Position numbers and translations under genes: made by a program. The notes beneath the pieces are model-generated. The model ran no database searches. It was not told where the DNA came from and saw nothing but the letters and a program-made list of their open reading frames with translations. From contig DDWM01000003.1 in the NCBI GenBank assembly GCA_002345925.1, positions 1,160-64,680 of the forward strand: 63,521 nucleotides of DNA. Reading direction: 5' to 3'. Positions 60,431-63,521 of the stretch are shown here, piece by piece. The stretch's first letter is position 1. Every line of letters begins with the position of its first letter. Source of the stretch: Actinobacteria bacterium UBA2286. Lineage in GTDB: Bacteria; Actinomycetota; Coriobacteriia; Anaerosomatales; Anaerosomataceae.

Positions 60431-62641
60431 CTACATCCCCCGCTCGCGCATCGTCTTCACGACGAAGCTCGCCACGTCGATGCCATGCGTCTTGCGGCCG
60501 AAGCCGGCGTCCATGCCCCAGCCGCAGGCAAGTTCGTCGGTGACCTGTGTGCCGCCGGCGATGAGGATGAGCTTGTCGCGCACGCCCTTCTCGGCAGCAA
60601 GGTCGGCAAGCTTCTCCATATTGCGGCGATGCATGTCGCCGTGCGTGATGATCGTCGAGATGAGCACGATGCTTGCGGCGTGCTCAATGGCAGCGTCGAG
60701 GACCTTCTCCACTGGCACGCTCGTGCCGAGATACGTCACGTCGAGGCCCCACTTCTCGAGCCCGCCGTGCTTGATGTCGATGATCTCGCGCATACCGACC
60801 GAGTGCTCATCCTGGCCGACTGTTGCGGCAACAGCCTTGAGACCGTGCTCTTGCACGAAGTCGCGAATTTCCTCGTCGGTGAGGACTTCGGGAATCTCCG
60901 GGATGGTGAGCGTACTCGGGTCGATCGCGATATCCAGGCGACCCTTGAGCTCGATGAGTGTTCCCTCGGCGGGGTGCATCACTTGCTTGTTGATGACCTC
61001 GCAATCCGTGAGGTTCATCGAGCGGCCAAGCTCAAGCGCGGCGGCTTCCGCGATGCGGTCCGAGACCGGCAGGAACATGGTGACGGCCACTATGCCGTCG
61101 CCGGCCCACTCGACTTCCGGCTTGATAAGGCCATGCGCGCGCATCTCGGCGGTGGCGGCAAGGCGTGTGTTCACGTTGTCCTCAGGATCGAGTTCGTCGG
61201 TGAACGGAACCTTGCTGTCGTCGCACATCGTGCAGCCGCCGATGAGGTCGCATGGGTGCTCGAGACCGTCTGGCAGGTGGTTGTCTCCGAAGTGGTCGCA
61301 CACCGGCGCCATGTAGTCGTCCGCGCGCGGGACTATGGTTCCCTCGGCAACTCCGCCGCCGCTACAGCGGGCGATACCGTCGTCGTGGGTCTCGGGGTAC
61401 TCGCCCGAGTCGACGAAGTACGCGTCCTCCACGCCGGCGAAGTATCCGCCGTCGGCGATCATCGCCTCAAGGAAGAGCACCGCGCGCTCTTTGATCTCAC
61501 GCACGCGTGCTTTGAGCTCGGGGTTCTCGCGGTCGATCTTCACGATCTCGCGCAGGCCATCCATGCCCACCATCGACTGCTTCGCGGTGTTCACCGCGGC
61601 GATGTTGTTGTAATGCCACGGCACGTTGCGACCCTCGTCAGGCGTGATGGTGCTCTGGATATCCGCCGAGGTAAGACGCGATATCACGAGGTTCAGCACA
61701 TGGCTGACCGTGGCCTCCCGGCTATCGGCCTCCATGTAGCGGGTGTTCTGCTGGGCGCGCATCTTGTACTCGCCGAAGAGGTCGCGCAGCGCGATCGCGT
61801 ACGGCATGTCCATGCGCATACACGGGGCCGGCGCGGCGTCGGGCGGCACGGTCGAGAGCGCGATCTGCTCCTTGGGCATGCCGACCGCAACCGAATAGGC
61901 GCAGTTGATGGCGTGCTGGACGAGCAGCTCGGGCATGACCTTCCAGGCACGGACGGCGGTCGCGTTCGCGTTGTGCGCGCCGTCGATCTGCAAGATGCCG
62001 GAGCGGGCCATAACGCGCTTGGCGACGGCGGCGTCCACGAAGCTGCGGTACATGTTGATATTGCGGTAGAGCACGTTGTACTGAGGATCCTGGTGCGCGC
62101 CGTTCACGCCTTCCTCGGCGAACATCACGGCGATCTCGGGACCGGCGACGCCGCTCACGTAGCTGTGGTAGTTGATCGGGCGGCCCACTTCGTCCTCGAT
62201 GAGGTCGAGTGCGCGCCGAGTAAGGCGGCACTGCTTGCGGGTGACGGCGATGCCGCCGACGCCTTCGGGCGTGCCCTCGAGCAGCCCGTCGATGTGGCTC
62301 TGCCCGGCGGTGCGGATGACCATGATATGGTCGGCGCCGTGCCATGCCGCCATACGCATGCGGCGGATGTCGTCTTCAGGCCTGCCCGAGGCGATCTCGG
62401 TCGTGACCACGCAGTCAGGCTGCGGGTCGATGTTGTCGAAGTAGTGCGCGGCCGGCAGCGGAACGCTCTGCTTGAGCGGCTCGGAGGTCTCGTGGTAGGT
62501 GAACTCGTACATCTTCTGACCCGGGACCTGCTTGCGCCAGGTCCAGCCGTGGCGGCGCGGGCGATAGTTCTCCAGGCCGTCGAGAAGCGACTGGATGTCG
62601 ATCTTGGTGCACGGGTCGAGAGGCGGCAGCATGTCGCTCAT
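60431..62641 (-). CDS. oraE: D-ornithine 4,5-aminomutase, catalytic subunit OraE
   Basis: OraE, with OraS, moves the terminal amino group of D-ornithine to C4, giving 2,4-diaminopentanoate, using adenosylcobalamin and PLP. The 736-aa product has the long N-terminal TIM-barrel/PLP region and a C-terminal B12 domain with DEHSVG (611-616; His613 as the base-off ligand), followed by STIITHGDMHRRNMEKL and IAGGTQVTDELACGWGMDAGFGRKTHG. Its ATG overlaps the oraS stop (ATGA). A large antisense frame here is a shadow. The gene ends 60 bases before the CWB2 gene. Confidence 0.96.
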   Translation of the reverse strand: MSDMLPPLDPCTKIDIQSLLDGLENYRPRRHGWTWRKQVPGQKMYEFTYHETSEPLKQSVPLPAAHYFDNIDPQPDCVVTTEIASGRPEDDIRRMRMAAWHGADHIMVIRTAGQSHIDGLLEGTPEGVGGIAVTRKQCRLTRRALDLIEDEVGRPINYHSYVSGVAGPEIAVMFAEEGVNGAHQDPQYNVLYRNINMYRSFVDAAVAKRVMARSGILQIDGAHNANATAVRAWKVMPELLVQHAINCAYSVAVGMPKEQIALSTVPPDAAPAPCMRMDMPYAIALRDLFGEYKMRAQQNTRYMEADSREATVSHVLNLVISRLTSADIQSTITPDEGRNVPWHYNNIAAVNTAKQSMVGMDGLREIVKIDRENPELKARVREIKERAVLFLEAMIADGGYFAGVEDAYFVDSGEYPETHDDGIARCSGGGVAEGTIVPRADDYMAPVCDHFGDNHLPDGLEHPCDLIGGCTMCDDSKVPFTDELDPEDNVNTRLAATAEMRAHGLIKPEVEWAGDGIVAVTMFLPVSDRIAEAAALELGRSMNLTDCEVINKQVMHPAEGTLIELKGRLDIAIDPSTLTIPEIPEVLTDEEIRDFVQEHGLKAVAATVGQDEHSVGMREIIDIKHGGLEKWGLDVTYLGTSVPVEKVLDAAIEHAASIVLISTIITHGDMHRRNMEKLADLAAEKGVRDKLILIAGGTQVTDELACGWGMDAGFGRKTHGIDVASFVVKTMRERGM

Positions 62642-63000
62642 CGCGCGCCTCCGAACTTCTCGGCAGGAATTTCCCAGCCCTCACCTGCGGCTAGCCGCGC
62701 GGCGGCGGCAGGAGCGTCGCAGCTCCACGCCTGCATGCAGAGGTAGACGACGTGTCCAGCCCCATGGCCGAGATACCCGCGCGTTTCGCACTCGGTGACG
62801 ACGGCCATGCAGGTGCGCGAGTCGATTCCCATGCGCATGAGGACGCTGCGCTCGATCGAGGGTGAGGTGTGCGTGCGTGCCAGGTCGACGAGCGGCTTCA
62901 CGACGTCATTCGAGAGCTCCCAAAAGCGGGCTTCGAGCTCGGTATCCGAGAGACCCGCCAGGTGCTCGCGGACCTCGTGGAACGTATCGGGACGAACCAT
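62638..63000 (-). CDS. oraS: D-ornithine 4,5-aminomutase, small subunit OraS
   Basis: The 120-aa product is the small subunit: DTFHEVREHLAGLSDTELEA, VVKPLVDLARTHTSPSIERSVLMRMGIDS, and GHGAGHVVYLC near the end, all characteristic of OraS. It starts at the base after the ortB stop (TAG-ATG) and overlaps oraE, so the three genes are one translational unit. Confidence 0.95.
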   Translation of the reverse strand: MVRPDTFHEVREHLAGLSDTELEARFWELSNDVVKPLVDLARTHTSPSIERSVLMRMGIDSRTCMAVVTECETRGYLGHGAGHVVYLCMQAWSCDAPAAAARLAAGEGWEIPAEKFGGAR

Positions 63001-63521
63001 CTACGCCTCCTTGAGTGCAGCGACGATCTCCTCGACCGTCGCCGGATCGCTGTTTGTGTCCTCGGCCAGGAATGCGACGTCATCGCTCGTGGGCGCGTAG
63101 CCCTCGGGCGCATGTGATAGCGAGTTGCGGACGTAGCTCTTGCGCATGCGCGCGAGGTCCATCTCCTTCGCGCGAATCTGCTCGGGCCGCTCGGGGATGA
63201 TGATGCTCTTGCCCGGGACGTTCTCGGCCGGATCGCCTGCACGAACCTCAACGCCGTTCTCACGTGCGAAGTTGAGCTGCGCCCAGTGGTGCTTGCCGGC
63301 GCCGGTGTACTCGGTCTCCTGCACCACGACCGTGGCGTCTGCCGGCAAGTCGCGAGCAAGCGACATCGCGGCCGCCATCGCCGTGTTGCCGGAGGGGCCG
63401 CGCTCAAGACCTTCGAGCTTGGCCATCGCTTCGGTCACGTAGAAGACCTCGCCCTGGGACACGGTGAGGTAGCGATCCATGTAGCGCAGCGCACGGGCCG
63501 CGTTGCGCGGCACGTCGGCGC
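63001..63521 (-). CDS. ortB: 2-amino-4-oxopentanoate thiolase, OrtB subunit (partial)
   Basis: The frame runs from TAG 63001 off the window edge and gives about 173 residues of the C-terminal part. It reads GEVFYVTEAMAKLEGLERGPSGNTAMAAAMSL, QETEYTGAGKHHWAQLNF, and IPERPEQIRAKEMDLARMRKSYV. This is the PLP-dependent threonine-synthase-like fold of the thiolase that splits 2-amino-4-oxopentanoate with CoA into acetyl-CoA and alanine. The order ortB-oraS-oraE matches clostridial ornithine clusters. The N-terminus, with the PLP lysine, and ortA/ord are expected beyond the window. Confidence 0.9.
   Translation of the reverse strand, partial: ADVPRNAARALRYMDRYLTVSQGEVFYVTEAMAKLEGLERGPSGNTAMAAAMSLARDLPADATVVVQETEYTGAGKHHWAQLNFARENGVEVRAGDPAENVPGKSIIIPERPEQIRAKEMDLARMRKSYVRNSLSHAPEGYAPTSDDVAFLAEDTNSDPATVEEIVAALKEA

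Noticed and set aside
60485..62746. 753-codon open frame antisense to oraE
   Set aside because: It is rich in Val/His/Arg/Ala as expected for a shadow of a GC-rich gene, has no ribosome site, and lies wholly across the unmistakable OraE and part of OraS.
1..63521. tRNA, rRNA, insertion sequences or prophage
   Set aside because: I looked in the intergenic regions for acceptor/T-arm patterns, terminal repeats with transposase genes, and phage genes, and found none I could support.

Overview
The window reads as chromosomal DNA of a high-G+C, anaerobic actinobacterium, most likely class Coriobacteriia. The grounds are four secreted proteins with triple cell-wall-binding-2 (CWB2) repeats, two tungsten-type aldehyde:ferredoxin oxidoreductases (AOR), c-type cytochromes, a D-ornithine fermentation cluster, an apparent selenocysteine codon, and at least one clear leaderless promoter. 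This placement is inference; there is no rRNA in the window. I saw no tRNA, rRNA, CRISPR array or insertion sequence.

Layout. 1-3.3 kb: end of a GerMN-domain gene, a 37-aa membrane peptide divergent from a LysR regulator, and a membrane histidine kinase coupled to a small 3-TM protein. 3.4-5.8 kb: a TIGR00300-type (archaeal ornithine cyclodeaminase-like) gene, then msrA and msrB. msrA carries an in-frame UGA exactly at the catalytic position, followed by a SECIS-like hairpin, so it is read here as a selenoprotein. 5.9-9.7 kb: an envelope block (PLDc_N protein, toast-rack lipoprotein, HAAS-type membrane protein, PadR) with a palindromic operator, and two divergent membrane/lipoprotein genes. 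9.8-21.5 kb: NlpC-like CWB2 protein, purE, a lipoprotein, a purD and HemW-like operon, STAS and pseudo-receiver LuxR regulators, a 1129-aa LVIVD/Fn3/CWB2 surface protein, and purA.

21.7-24.5 kb: a Crp/Fnr-type class II promoter drives a Tat-exported split-Soret dihaem cytochrome and a monohaem CWB2 protein. 25.9-32.9 kb: a seven-gene drug-export operon resembling E. coli ybhGFSR with the tandem ATPase split into two genes. 32.9-40.7 kb: a ZU5-like lipoprotein, a GYF_2/subtilisin membrane protease, an Lgt-like enzyme, recQ, and a glucose/sorbosone dehydrogenase-like lipoprotein, followed by a 152-bp inverted-repeat element. 41-46.7 kb: an AOR operon (small protein, AOR, Tat-exported four-cluster Fe-S protein, cytochrome b) resembling E. 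coli ydhYVWXUT, divergent from a Fic-fold protein whose active-site motif has been destroyed. 46.7-51 kb: an ornithine racemase operon and a second, solitary AOR. 51-55.1 kb: a MarR regulator with a leaderless promoter and a 1188-aa RND pump with an unusual loop insertion.

55.2-63.5 kb: a C_GCAxxG_C_C redox protein, a MutL/GlmL-type protein translated in an operon with a HEPN/MNT pair, another CWB2 protein, then oraE, oraS and ortB (partial), all but the first on the minus strand. Ornithine racemase, OraS/OraE, OrtB and the MutL-like protein together form an oxidative ornithine degradation pathway (L-ornithine to D-ornithine to 2,4-diaminopentanoate to 2-amino-4-oxopentanoate, then thiolysis). 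It supplies reducing power that the AORs and the cytochrome modules could use.
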